Source of the DNA: Bacillota bacterium | Lineage (GTDB): Bacteria > Bacillota > Dethiobacteria > DTU022 | Length of the DNA stretch: 32,806 nt | Reading direction: 5' to 3' | Assembly (NCBI GenBank): GCA_029782095.1 | Contig: JAKOVL010000143.1 | Location: forward strand, 1-32,806 | Shown: positions 23,076 through 30,736 of the stretch, in pieces | Position numbering within the stretch: position 1 is the stretch's first letter | How the letters are laid out: every line of letters begins with the position of its first letter | The notes under the pieces: generated by a model | Told to the model about the DNA's origin: nothing | The model's database searches: none | What the model saw: only the letters and a program-made list of their open reading frames with translations | Translations under genes and position numbers: made by a program

Positions 23076-23240
23076 ATCAAGAAAGCATTATTCCAGGCCT
23101 GGATAATAAAGAGGGTTAACAGGCAGAAGACAGGATACAGCAGTGCAGGAGACAGTAGAAACGGGAAGCAAGCTCTGAGCGGGCTAAGGGAATTCAGAAG
23201 TCAGAAGCCGGAAGAAAAGATAAAAGCTGGGGCTGTAAAA

Positions 23241-23340
23241 CTCCCTCCCCCCTCGTGGGGGAGGGTCGGGGTGGGGGGGTGTAACTTTTCCCGGCCCATG
23301 CCAGGTCGCTATACTTCCTCTCCCACCAGGGGAGAGGGAA
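23241..23340. repeat. REP pair in inverted orientation (BIME-like)
   Basis: The left copy at 23241-23279 is a hairpin with the tail GGGGGAGGGTCGGGGTGGG. The right, reversed copy at 23315-23340 lacks the extended tail. The spacer GTAACTTTTCCCGGCCCATG and then CCAGGTC closely resembles the spacers at 6118-6154 and 28796-28834. The bases just before (about 23118-23222) are purine-rich and degenerate, with no gene. Confidence 0.8.
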
Positions 23341-23392
23341 CGGCCGCTGCCCAGCTAAAACCCATGAATCCAGAAAACAGACCGTTAACCGG

Positions 23393-23502
23393 CTCCCTCC
23401 CCCTTGATGGGGGAGGGTCGGGGAGGGGGTGATGGTTTTAAGAATCGCCCTGCTTTCAACTTTTCCTCCTCTCCCTAACCCTCTCCCGCCAGGGGAGAGA
23501 GA
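23393..23502. repeat. REP pair in inverted orientation (BIME-like)
   Basis: The left copy at 23393-23429 has the tail GGGGGAGGGTCGGGGAGGGG. The right, reversed copy at 23467-23502 reads CTCTCCCTAACCCTCTCCCG, followed by GGGGAGAGAGAA. Its spacer differs from those of the other pairs. Together with the pair at 23241-23340 it fills most of the 23043-23561 intergenic stretch, in which no gene was found. Confidence 0.78.
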
Positions 23503-23561
23503 AATGCCCAATCCGACACCGGTTCGCTAAACGGAGCATTTTCCCTCCCTGCCGCGGTCCT

Positions 23562-24266
23562 TTAAACCCTGCTGGCCTCATTAATCAAGGCTTCAAAAAG
23601 GGCGATCGAAAGGGGGTGATCCAGGGTTTCGGGATGCCACTGCACGGCCACGGCAAAACGGTGGAGCGAACTTTCCAGCGCTTCGATGACCCCGTCGGCC
23701 GCGGTGGCAGAAACAACAAATCCCGGGGCCGGTGCAGAGGCGGCCTGGTGGTGAAAGCTGTTCACAGCAACAACCCCGCCCCCGCTGAGGCCGGCCAGAT
23801 CCGCCAGCCGGGTGGAGGGGCGGATCAAAATCGTATGGGAAACGCAGCTCCGGGGCGCTTTCTGGTGGTGCTGCAGATATTGCGGACCGCATAAATGCTG
23901 AATGATCCCGCCGCCCGCAGTCGCATTCAACAGCTGCAGGCCCCGGCAGATCCCCAGAAGGGGCAGGTCAAGGCGCAGCGCCTCCCGGGCCAGGGCCATT
24001 TCCCAGCGGTCCCGCTCCGGATCCACTTCGCCCAGGCCCTGCTGGGGCTCTTCCCCGAAAAAAAGGGGTGCCAGATCACCACCCCCGCTTAGAATCAAGC
24101 CGTTTAGGCGGGACAACAGCCGCCTTTCTTCCCCCTCCGCTGCGGGCGGGAGCAATAGCGGTATCCCCCCGGCCCGGATCACACAGCGGCAGTAGGCTGC
24201 AGGCAGCCAGTAGCGATCTGTCCCGTAGTGGCGGTTGACGGTAATACCGATAAAAGGTGCAGGCAC
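23562..24266 (-). CDS. Class-I glutamine amidotransferase-like hydrolase (peptidase C26, PuuD-like)
   Basis: The 234-residue protein matches the gamma-glutamyl-gamma-aminobutyrate hydrolase/C26 family, which cleaves gamma-glutamyl amides. The opening FIGITVNRHYGTDRYWLPAAYCRCVIRAGGIPLLLPP, LNGLILSGGGDLAPLFFGEEP and the catalytic triad Cys107 (LLGICRGLQLLN), His211 and Glu213 (VQWHPE) are all present, as is VNSFHHQA, typical of this family. The start is GTG at 24264-24266 behind AAAGGA. It follows ndoA across an 85-base gap holding a perfect 24-bp inverted repeat, so it may or may not be in the same transcript. The natural substrate is not evident. Confidence 0.88.
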   Translation of the reverse strand: MPAPFIGITVNRHYGTDRYWLPAAYCRCVIRAGGIPLLLPPAAEGEERRLLSRLNGLILSGGGDLAPLFFGEEPQQGLGEVDPERDRWEMALAREALRLDLPLLGICRGLQLLNATAGGGIIQHLCGPQYLQHHQKAPRSCVSHTILIRPSTRLADLAGLSGGGVVAVNSFHHQAASAPAPGFVVSATAADGVIEALESSLHRFAVAVQWHPETLDHPLSIALFEALINEASRV

Positions 24267-24284
24267 GGCGTCAGATCCTTTAAA

Positions 24285-24335
24285 AGGGACGGTTCTTGAC
24301 TTGACTGCAGGGCAGTCAAGTCAAGAACCGTCCCT
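24285..24335. repeat. Perfect 24-bp inverted repeat with 3-base loop
   Basis: The arm at 24285-24308 (AGGGACGGTTCTTGAC...) pairs exactly with 24312-24335 across the loop AGG. A further CTTGACT follows at 24338-24344. No U-tract is present, so it is not a standard terminator. The GGGACGGTTC start resembles intergenic palindromes common in clostridial genomes. It lies between ndoA and the C26 hydrolase gene. Confidence 0.85.
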
Positions 24336-24351
24336 AACTTGACTAGCTTCA

Positions 24352-24711
24352 TTAAAATTCAATAAGACCGAGGCTGATACGCAGCGCTTCGTCAACTCGC
24401 TGCATAATCTTTTCATCCAGTTCGGTTACTTTTTTTTGCAATCTTTGTTTGTCGATAGTGCGGATTTGTTCCAGCAAGATAACCGAGTCGCGGTCCAGGT
24501 TGTATTCGGAGGCGGTTACTTCAACGTGGGTGGGCAGTTTCGCCTTATCGATCTGCGAAGTGATGGCAGCCACAATTACCGTGGGGCTGTAGCGATTGCC
24601 CACATCGTTCTGAATCACGAGAACCGGCCTTATCCCGCCTTGCTCGGAGCCGACCACAGGGCTTAAGTCGGCAAAAAAAATATAACCTCGCTTGACCTCC
24701 ACCTGACTCAC
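24352..24711 (-). CDS. ndoA: EndoA/MazF-type mRNA interferase toxin
   Basis: The 119-residue protein is close to B. subtilis EndoA (NdoA), a ribosome-independent RNase of the MazF family. [57 protein letters not shown] and [19 protein letters not shown] are nearly identical in pattern over the whole length, including the catalytic Arg (IRPVLV) and Thr (AAITSQ) regions. It begins with GTG at 24709-24711, overlapping the antitoxin stop by four bases, so the two are coupled. Its order after alr and ndoAI is that of Bacillus and many clostridia. Confidence 0.95.
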   Translation of the reverse strand: MSQVEVKRGYIFFADLSPVVGSEQGGIRPVLVIQNDVGNRYSPTVIVAAITSQIDKAKLPTHVEVTASEYNLDRDSVILLEQIRTIDKQRLQKKVTELDEKIMQRVDEALRISLGLIEF

Positions 24712-24980
24712 TCTCCGCTAACCATTTCTTCGGCGATTCGGCCGGCCTCATTCTCCGCGTAGACGGCCTCTTTGGACAGGGACAGGTTCAATTTGGCCAT
24801 TTCGAGATAGCCCTTTTGCATCTTCTCGCGAATTTGCCTTCTTTTGCGCTCCTGAAGGTATAGTTTCATTGCTTCCCGGATAAACTCGCTGCGGGTTCTT
24901 TTTTCCATGGCGACAATCCCGTCAACCTCATTTAAGAGATTGTGAGGCAAGCTGATCATAATCCGTTTTGTTTCCGCCAT
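24708..24980 (-). CDS. ndoAI: EndoAI-type ribbon-helix-helix antitoxin
   Basis: The 90-residue antitoxin has an N-terminal ribbon-helix-helix DNA-binding domain ([38 protein letters not shown], about residues 5-43). Its C-terminal segment ([24 protein letters not shown]) is like the toxin-binding part of B. subtilis EndoAI. The ATG at 24978-24980 follows AAGGGGGTG by eight bases. It lies upstream of and overlaps ndoA. Two 10-base direct repeats around a TATAAT box upstream may be its operator. Confidence 0.94.
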   Translation of the reverse strand: MAETKRIMISLPHNLLNEVDGIVAMEKRTRSEFIREAMKLYLQERKRRQIREKMQKGYLEMAKLNLSLSKEAVYAENEAGRIAEEMVSGE

Positions 24981-25026
24981 GCAACCTGCACCCCCTTAAA
25001 GGTTATTGCTTGCTGGCTGAACAGGC

Positions 25027-25067
25027 CGGTTCTGTTCTAGCCATATCCAGTATTATACGGTTCTGTT
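25027..25067 (-). promoter_or_regulatory. Candidate promoter and paired direct repeats for ndoAI-ndoA
   Basis: A TATAAT box lies at 25052-25057 on the minus strand, with only a weak -35 (TGCATA) 17 bases upstream. Two exact copies of CGGTTCTGTT (plus strand 25027-25036 and 25058-25067) are 31 bases apart, about three helical turns, with the -10 box between them. This fits binding of a dimeric repressor such as the antitoxin, but that is inference. It lies between alr and ndoAI. Confidence 0.5.
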
Positions 25068-25101
25068 TAATAGTTATGCAGCCTGCCCCGGAAAAAGAAG
25101 T

Positions 25102-26322
25102 TTATCCGAAACTTTTTTCCCCGAGCAGGTCCCGCACCAGGACTACGCGCCCCTCCCGCAGGTATAGCCGGGGCACCCGCTTGCCCACGTTACAGAGCAG
25201 CTCGTAATTGATGGTGCCCAATTTCCCGGCCACCTCGTCTACGGTAATCTCCCCGTTCCCCTGGCGGCCGTAAAGCACTACTTCGTCGCCCTCTTTTGCA
25301 CCGTCAACGGCGGTTACATCGATCATAAACTGATCCATGCAGATGCGTCCCACAATGGGCGCCCGCTTTCCCCGCACCAGCACTTCACCGCGATTGGATA
25401 GGGAGCGGTGATAGCCGTCGGCGTACCCGGCGGGCACGGTGGCGATGCGTGTCGGCCTGGAGGTGCGGTAGGTGCAGCCGTAGCTTATGGTTGTGCCCGG
25501 CGGCACTTCCTTGCAAAATATGATCTTGCTTTTAAAGGATAGCACCGGGCGCAGCTGCAGCAAATCTGAAGCAAAAAGGGGCGACGGATAACAGCCGTAT
25601 AGAATAATGCCCAGCCGGACCAGGTTGTAGCGGGAATCTGGATATTGCAGGGCTGCGGCACTGTTGGCGGCATGTTTTATCGGTATCTCGATGCCGCGGG
25701 CGCGACAGGCCTCCAGAATCCCTTCAAACTGCTCCAGCTGCGCTTCGGTAAAGCTGCGATCCTCTTCGTCGGCAGCGGCAAAGTGGGTCAGCACCCCTTC
25801 GAGCTTCAGGCCGGGCATTGTTGCTACGGCGCCAATAAAGTCCACCGCCTCCCGCGGGGCCACCCCGACCCGTCCCATTCCCGTGTCTACCTTAACATGC
25901 ACCGGCAAAACCTCGCCCCGTTCAGCAAACCAGCGGCTCAAACCCCGGGCCGCTTCAAGGTGATAGATCACGGGGGTGAAGCGGTATTTGCGCATCAGCG
26001 GAGCCTGGTCAGGATGGGTATAACCCAGCAGCAGCACCGGGGCGCCGATTCCGGCCCGGCGCAGCTCAATCCCTTCGTCGGCCATGGCTACCGCCAGGCT
26101 GGAGGCGCCAGCATTCAGGGCGGCCCGGGCCACCTCCACTGCGCCGTGACCGTAGCCGTCCGCTTTCACTACCGCCATAATCTGCACCTCCGGCCCGATG
26201 TGCCGCCGGAACTGCTGCAGATTGTGGCGGAGATGATCCAGGTTGATTTCCACCCAGGTTGGCCGTAAGGGGAGAAAGAGTGGGTTCAACGAAACACCGC
26301 CCAACCGGCAACGCTTATACAC
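25102..26322 (-). CDS. alr: Alanine racemase
   Basis: This PLP enzyme interconverts L- and D-alanine for peptidoglycan; in spore formers it also influences alanine-triggered germination. The 406-residue frame contains RPTWVEINLDHLRHNL, the PLP lysine motif MAVVKADGYGHGA, VKVDTGMGRVGV, KHAANSAAALQYP, and the second active-site Tyr/C-terminal domain region (ISYGCTYRTSRPTRIATVPAGYADGYHR, then GRICMDQFMIDVT). The start is uncertain. GTG at 26322 gives about ten more residues than usual; TTG at 26304 or 26289 would fit the family better, but no clear ribosome site decides. A CAGGGCA / TGCCCTG hairpin (26338-26355) lies just upstream. It precedes ndoAI as in Bacillus. Confidence 0.93.
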   Translation of the reverse strand: MYKRCRLGGVSLNPLFLPLRPTWVEINLDHLRHNLQQFRRHIGPEVQIMAVVKADGYGHGAVEVARAALNAGASSLAVAMADEGIELRRAGIGAPVLLLGYTHPDQAPLMRKYRFTPVIYHLEAARGLSRWFAERGEVLPVHVKVDTGMGRVGVAPREAVDFIGAVATMPGLKLEGVLTHFAAADEEDRSFTEAQLEQFEGILEACRARGIEIPIKHAANSAAALQYPDSRYNLVRLGIILYGCYPSPLFASDLLQLRPVLSFKSKIIFCKEVPPGTTISYGCTYRTSRPTRIATVPAGYADGYHRSLSNRGEVLVRGKRAPIVGRICMDQFMIDVTAVDGAKEGDEVVLYGRQGNGEITVDEVAGKLGTINYELLCNVGKRVPRLYLREGRVVLVRDLLGEKSFG

Positions 26323-26438
26323 GCTTCATTCATGCCACAGGGCAATACTGCCCTGATTGATTTTATTCTATTCCACAGGGCCATGGTTTATTCCTGCCTT
26401 TCCGCAATTACCAAATCATACCGGCAGCCGCAGGCGCT

Positions 26439-27728
26439 TTAACTGAGGACCCGGAAAACACTGTGTCCCGGCTGCACGGCCGGATGCTTCATGATCCGCT
26501 GCAGGGCCCGCCGGAAGCGTTCTTCCACAACATCGTGGGTCACCAGCACAATTTCGGCAATCCCCTTTTCACTGCGCTTCTGCATAATCAGCCCCAGGCT
26601 GACCTGCTCGTCTCCAAAGGCGTTGGCCAGGGCGGCAAAAACACCGGGGCGGTCCTGGACTTGCAGCCTCAGGTAAAAACTGGAGACAAGGACGTCCATC
26701 GGAAGCACCGTTGCTTCTTTGTGGCTGTTTTCCGGAACCCCATTTTCCACCGGGCAGCGCAGGCAGCGTCCCACCTCCAGCACGTCGGCCAGCACGGAGC
26801 TGGCGGTAGGCAGGGAGCCGGCACCGCGACCGTAGAACATGACCTCTCCCGCAGCATCGCCCTCGACAAAAACAGCATTAAATTCATTCAAGACCGAGGC
26901 CAGGGGATGCTCCAGCGGTACCAGGGCCGGATGCACCCTTAAACCTAGCCCCGCCGGCAACTGCTCCCCCAAGGCCAGCAGCTTGATCGTGTAACCCAGT
27001 TCGCGGGCGTAATGGATATCTTCACGGGTCACGCCGCCGATCCCCTCCACGTGAATCTGCTGCAGGCTAATGCGGCGGTGAAATGCGAGGCCGGCCAGAA
27101 TAGCCAGTTTATACGCGGCGTCCCGCCCCTCCAGGTCGTTAGAGGGATCGGCTTCGGCAAAACCGAGGGAGCGAGCCTTGGCCAAGGCCTCGTCCAGGGT
27201 CATATTATCCTGGTCCATGCGCGTGAGAATGTAATTGGTGGTGCCGTTGATAATGCCGGCGATGCGGCTGATATGATTGGCAAGCAGAGACTGCTTCAAC
27301 GGCCGGATCAGGGGGATGCCGCCTCCGACGCTGGCCTCGTAAAAGATGTCGCGGTTATGGCGCCGGGCCAGTTCCAGCAGTTCCTGGCCGTGCAGCGCCA
27401 TCAAATCTTTATTGGCAGTGACCACGTATTTGCCGCGTTCCAAGGCGGCAGCGATATAACTGCGGGCCGGTTCAATGCCGCCCATGAGCTCCAGCACCAG
27501 GTTGATGGAAGGGTCGCCGAGTATATCTTCCGCAGCGGTAGTGTAGGCCTCCGATGGTAAATCCACGGCGCGGCGACGGTTAACGTCTCTGACCAGGACC
27601 CGCTTTAGCTGTATTTCCATCCCTGTCCTCTCCTGCAGCATGGCGCTGTCATTGAGGATAATGGAGGCGACTCCGCTTCCCACTGTTCCCATACCCAGCA
27701 TGCCTATCTTGATCACTTCTTTAGCCAT
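26439..27728 (-). CDS. hom: Homoserine dehydrogenase with C-terminal ACT domain
   Basis: This enzyme reduces aspartate semialdehyde to homoserine in threonine and methionine synthesis. The 429-residue product has the NAD(P) motif IKIGMLGMGTVGSGV, VTANKDLMALHG with the active-site region, GGIPLIRPLKQSLL, the signature IAGIINGTTNYILTRM, and FAEADPSNDLEGRDAAYKLAILA with the catalytic Asp/Lys. From about 345 it has an ACT domain (LRLQVQDRPGVFAALANAFGDEQVSL) that usually binds threonine for feedback control. I chose the ATG at 27728 (MAKEVIKIG), with GGGAGG 11 bases upstream, over a longer frame to 27773 that overlaps the predicted promoter. Confidence 0.95.
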   Translation of the reverse strand: MAKEVIKIGMLGMGTVGSGVASIILNDSAMLQERTGMEIQLKRVLVRDVNRRRAVDLPSEAYTTAAEDILGDPSINLVLELMGGIEPARSYIAAALERGKYVVTANKDLMALHGQELLELARRHNRDIFYEASVGGGIPLIRPLKQSLLANHISRIAGIINGTTNYILTRMDQDNMTLDEALAKARSLGFAEADPSNDLEGRDAAYKLAILAGLAFHRRISLQQIHVEGIGGVTREDIHYARELGYTIKLLALGEQLPAGLGLRVHPALVPLEHPLASVLNEFNAVFVEGDAAGEVMFYGRGAGSLPTASSVLADVLEVGRCLRCPVENGVPENSHKEATVLPMDVLVSSFYLRLQVQDRPGVFAALANAFGDEQVSLGLIMQKRSEKGIAEIVLVTHDVVEERFRRALQRIMKHPAVQPGHSVFRVLS

Positions 27729-27768
27729 ATCAGGTACTACCTCCCTTGACCCTGGCAGTGTTTTACTC

Positions 27769-27798
27769 ATCATAACACCTTAAGCCGCTGCCGGGCAA
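27769..27798 (-). promoter_or_regulatory. Probable sigma-A promoter of hom
   Basis: On the minus strand TTGCCC (27793-27798) and TATGAT (27769-27774) are 18 bases apart. Transcription would start near 27762, 34 bases before the hom ATG. It lies directly after the terminator of the preceding gene, which supports the assignment. Confidence 0.5.
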
Positions 27799-27803
27799 TA
27801 ACA

Positions 27804-27829
27804 TAAAAAAATCCGGCATTAAGCCGGAA
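27804..27829 (-). terminator. Intrinsic terminator of the Cys-rich protein gene
   Basis: On the minus strand TTCCGGC-TTAAT-GCCGGA forms a short GC stem followed by a run of seven T. It lies 30 bases after the stop of the gene at 27859-28542, so it should end that transcript before hom. Confidence 0.85.
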
Positions 27830-27858
27830 TAAGTAAAATGTGAAGGTGCCCGATTTGA

Positions 27859-28542
27859 CTACTCGGGAGGAATGTCCTGCGGGGGGAACGGCGGCCATAT
27901 CGGTTCATAGTCAGGACATTCAGCTTCAACCTGCACGCAATCTTCGGGCTCCGGGCAGAAACCGTAGGACGGTACCAGCAGCTGCACCAGGGCAACCAGT
28001 TTAAAGACAATCAGCTTGCCGATACAGCAGGTCACCTGGGCGGGGCCGGAGACAAAACATTCGAAGCAATCCAGGAACACTTCACACTGTACGAAGAGCC
28101 CTTTTTCTAATATCCGCTCGCTCATGATCACTGTAACCTCGTGGAAAATGGGGTTACTGGTGAAGAACTTCTGCCCTTCCTGGTCGATATAAGCGAAGCG
28201 GAAGCGGTAGTAAAAGGAAGCCCTGGCGCGGCGGGTCCCATTTACCTTTTCACAGATAAACGGGTGATTGTCATCAACAACCAGCTCCACATCGACGCAC
28301 CAGACGTCCTCGATTTCACCGACAGCAATACCCGATAAGTCGGTCACCTCTTCGTTGGTCTGCACCCTTTTACAGGACTCATAGACCTTCTCTGTCTTGA
28401 TGCATACGATCTCCGTGGGCGCTGGGCATTCAAACTGCTGTGTTTCCACATTAAACTCGCATGGTCCCGGCACAATACCAGTGACATTGGTATTGCCCTG
28501 CTGGCGTACTCGCGGTCTGCCGTAGCTTCTACTGCATCCCAT
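27859..28542 (-). CDS. Cys-rich protein, possibly spore-coat/SPOCS-like
   Basis: The 227-residue product starts at the ATG at 28540-28542, eight bases after AAAGGAGG; a longer frame to 28737 runs through REP repeats and is rejected. It has 15 cysteines, several in pairs or short spacings (CEVFLDCFEC, VTCCIG, FCPEPEDC), no signal peptide, and a proline-rich acidic end (WPPFPPQDIPPE). The segment CIKTEKVYESCKRV followed by alternating strands is reminiscent of Cys-containing clostridial proteins with SPOCS (DUF3794)-like domains, which function in spore coat assembly. That likeness is from memory of the pattern and is weak. Two CATA-type -10-like boxes upstream could suit a mother-cell sigma factor but are not proof. 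It is a single-gene transcript ending at a clear terminator. Confidence 0.7.
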   Translation of the reverse strand: MGCSRSYGRPRVRQQGNTNVTGIVPGPCEFNVETQQFECPAPTEIVCIKTEKVYESCKRVQTNEEVTDLSGIAVGEIEDVWCVDVELVVDDNHPFICEKVNGTRRARASFYYRFRFAYIDQEGQKFFTSNPIFHEVTVIMSERILEKGLFVQCEVFLDCFECFVSGPAQVTCCIGKLIVFKLVALVQLLVPSYGFCPEPEDCVQVEAECPDYEPIWPPFPPQDIPPE

Positions 28543-28646
28543 TATACAACCCTCCTTTACCTTGTGATATATGAGCAATATGTTTAACGGGGAGGTGCTG
28601 CTCAATGACATAGTATGCATAGCGCCGACGGGAGGTGATATAGCAA

Positions 28647-28694
28647 ATGGACATTTACGAAAACTTAGCGGCCACCCCTCTGCTCTTCTCCCTT
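28647..28694 (+). pseudogene. Possible small-gene start running into a REP repeat
   Basis: GGGAGGTGATA lies nine bases before an ATG at 28647 and gives MDIYENLAATPLLFSLG before the frame enters the REP copy at 28697, after which it is repeat translation to 29012. The strong ribosome site with a sensible N-terminus suggests a small gene whose remainder was replaced or extended by the repeats. It may also be chance. Confidence 0.3.
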
Positions 28695-28696
28695 GG

Positions 28697-28861
28697 CCTC
28701 TCCCACCGGGGTAGAGGGAACCGCCAGAGTCCAGCACCGGACGGGTTAGCAGGGAATTCTCCCTCCCCCTCGTGGGGGAGGGCCGGGGTGGGGGGCGTAA
28801 CTTTCCTCGGCCCTGCTAGAATAGATTTCCTTTTCCCCCTCTCCCACCGGGGTAGAGGGAA
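28697..28861. repeat. REP cluster: three copies in alternating orientation
   Basis: Copies lie at 28697-28720 (reversed), 28758-28795 (forward, tail GGGGGAGGGCCGGGGTGGGG) and 28835-28861 (reversed). Flanks AACCGCC...CACCGGACGG after the first and third copies match each other. No other gene is seen in the 28543-29045 gap. Confidence 0.8.
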
Positions 28862-29045
28862 CCGCCGGAATCTGGCACCGGACGGCGTAAACGGAGCATT
28901 CTCCCACCCTCTTTGTACTGATTTCCTGCCTCTGCTCACCTGCCTGCCGCAGGCTTCAAGGCTTTCTGCATCTTGTGCGCCTTGGCAGCATATACATGTA
29001 CCACTTAAATGATCAGGTCACACGAAGAACAGGCAGGTGAATCTT

Positions 29046-30587
29046 TTGACTTTTTCTTTAGACGAACTGGCTTTTGGGAACAGCTCTTATTTTCTTAGCG
29101 GACCAGAGCGTGATTACTTTTTTTATTGCGATAATAACGGCAAGTGGCTCTGGAGAGAGAAAAATTCTGCCGGTTGGGTGGAGCACGGCGAGCTGCCGCG
29201 ACAGGGCACACAACTGTGCGCCGTTTTGGACAGGCAGGGTTCTCCCCACCTGATTATTTATGAAAAAGGTATATTTTTTCACCTCATGGCGGAGCAGGAT
29301 CTCTTTACAGAAAGTGAATTTTATCTTGAAGACAGTAAAATATGCAGCCACTTCCTTCTAGGCTGCGATGCCGATAATCATATGCACTTGCTTTACCTCG
29401 CCTTGGACAGCAAAGACTCCCGCTGGTGGCTGCTGCACCACCGCCGCACCGCCAGGGGATGGGAAGAACCCCGGGTAATTGATTTTGGTGGTGGAAATGC
29501 CGTCAACTACGGCGATATTGCCATAGACAGCAAAAATACACTACACCTGCTTTACCGCATTAAAGAGCACGAGCAGACTTCTCTTTACTATCGCCATTTC
29601 AACCCTGTCGCTCAAAGCTGGAGCAAAGCGCTGCCGCTGGCCACAGGCTCTGAAATCAGCTTCCCTGCCATTACGGTGGATGGCGAACAAAATATACATA
29701 CCCTCTGGTCGTCCGGGGACCAGTCCGGCTACCGCCTTCATTACCGTGCCATGATAAAGGGAGGCTGGCCCACGGGAGGCTGGAAACCGGCGGCTGCAAT
29801 TTCCCCGGTTCTGGAGCACCGGGTCTTTCCTTTTTTCGGCTTGCACGGCCAGGATTTAATCATGGCCTGGCTTGATCATAACAACGTTACTTTCTTTCGC
29901 TATCGCAAACACAGCTGGGAAAAAGCGGCGCCGCTAGTAATAGAAGGAGCGCAGCCGGTCCGGCACTGTTCTGCCGCAGCGCCGGGCGGGCTTTTCCCTT
30001 TGTGGATTCTGGCCAAAGATGGCGTCCCCCTGCCCCTGGAACCTGATCCGGCGGTCGACACCGGCCCCACCGAAAACCTGGAGCCTCAATTTTACCGGCT
30101 GCAGCAGGTTTCCGAAGCCCTGGTAAACCGCGCCTCTTCCCTTTCCATGGCCAAAAGCCGCCTGGAGCAGGCTCTGGAAGAAAAACGGAGAGAGATGACC
30201 TGGATTTCGCAGCAAAACAAACGAAATTTGCAGGCGCTGCAGCAGAGCCTTAAAGAAAAAGACAGCGAGCTGCAACAGCTTGAAGAAAAATTTAAAGCAA
30301 CCATAACCGAATTGAAGCAGAAAATGGAGCAGACCCGGAAAAAATGGGATGAAGAAAGAAAACGCTATCTCAACGACCTGCTGGAACATAAGAAAGAGCG
30401 GCGCCAGTTTGATCTGATGCTCAAAGAAAAAGAGAACACCATCGCCAGGCTAAATCTGCGCATCAGGGAGCAGGAACAGGTGATCAAACAGCTATCCGCT
30501 GAAAATGAGGCGATAACCGAACAGCTAAACCAAAAAAGTTGGAACTTTAAGAAATTATTGGAAAAGATACTCCATAATAAACCATAA
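29046..30587 (+). CDS. Beta-propeller-like protein with long C-terminal coiled coil
   Basis: I do not recognise a named family. Residues 1 to about 345 contain repeated strands with aromatic and Asp-rich turns (HLLYLALDSKDSRWWLLHHRRTARGWEEP, DIAIDSKNTLHLLYRIKEHEQTSLYYRHFNPVAQSW, AITVDGEQNIHTLWSSGDQSGYRLHYRAM). Spaced about 50 residues apart, these suggest the blades of a six- or seven-bladed sialidase/BNR-like propeller. Residues from about 355 to the end are almost purely coiled coil (KSRLEQALEEKRREM, LKEKDSELQQLEEKF, RLNLRIREQEQVIKQLSAENEAITEQLNQ). No signal peptide or membrane helix is seen. TTG at 29046 follows AGGTGA at good spacing; GTG at 29037 is the alternative. The gene precedes the CAP-domain gene by 150 bases. 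Confidence 0.75.
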   Translation: MTFSLDELAFGNSSYFLSGPERDYFFYCDNNGKWLWREKNSAGWVEHGELPRQGTQLCAVLDRQGSPHLIIYEKGIFFHLMAEQDLFTESEFYLEDSKICSHFLLGCDADNHMHLLYLALDSKDSRWWLLHHRRTARGWEEPRVIDFGGGNAVNYGDIAIDSKNTLHLLYRIKEHEQTSLYYRHFNPVAQSWSKALPLATGSEISFPAITVDGEQNIHTLWSSGDQSGYRLHYRAMIKGGWPTGGWKPAAAISPVLEHRVFPFFGLHGQDLIMAWLDHNNVTFFRYRKHSWEKAAPLVIEGAQPVRHCSAAAPGGLFPLWILAKDGVPLPLEPDPAVDTGPTENLEPQFYRLQQVSEALVNRASSLSMAKSRLEQALEEKRREMTWISQQNKRNLQALQQSLKEKDSELQQLEEKFKATITELKQKMEQTRKKWDEERKRYLNDLLEHKKERRQFDLMLKEKENTIARLNLRIREQEQVIKQLSAENEAITEQLNQKSWNFKKLLEKILHNKP

Positions 30588-30672
30588 CCTTATAAAAGGC
30601 TATTTGTTAAATGAAATTAATATCTGCCTGTGCGCTTCCCTGCCAAAGCTTCTTCCGCGCTGCTCTCCCTGG

Positions 30673-30701
30673 TTGACATAATACAACAACCCCTGTAATT
30701 A
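30673..30701 (+). promoter_or_regulatory. Possible promoter of the CAP-domain gene
   Basis: A perfect TTGACA (30673-30678) is followed after 17 bases by TAATTA (30696-30701), a poor -10. The start codon is about 30 bases further on. The -35 is convincing but the -10 is not. Confidence 0.35.
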
Positions 30702-30736
30702 TTAAGAAACTATAACATTTACCAGGGAGGATCACC

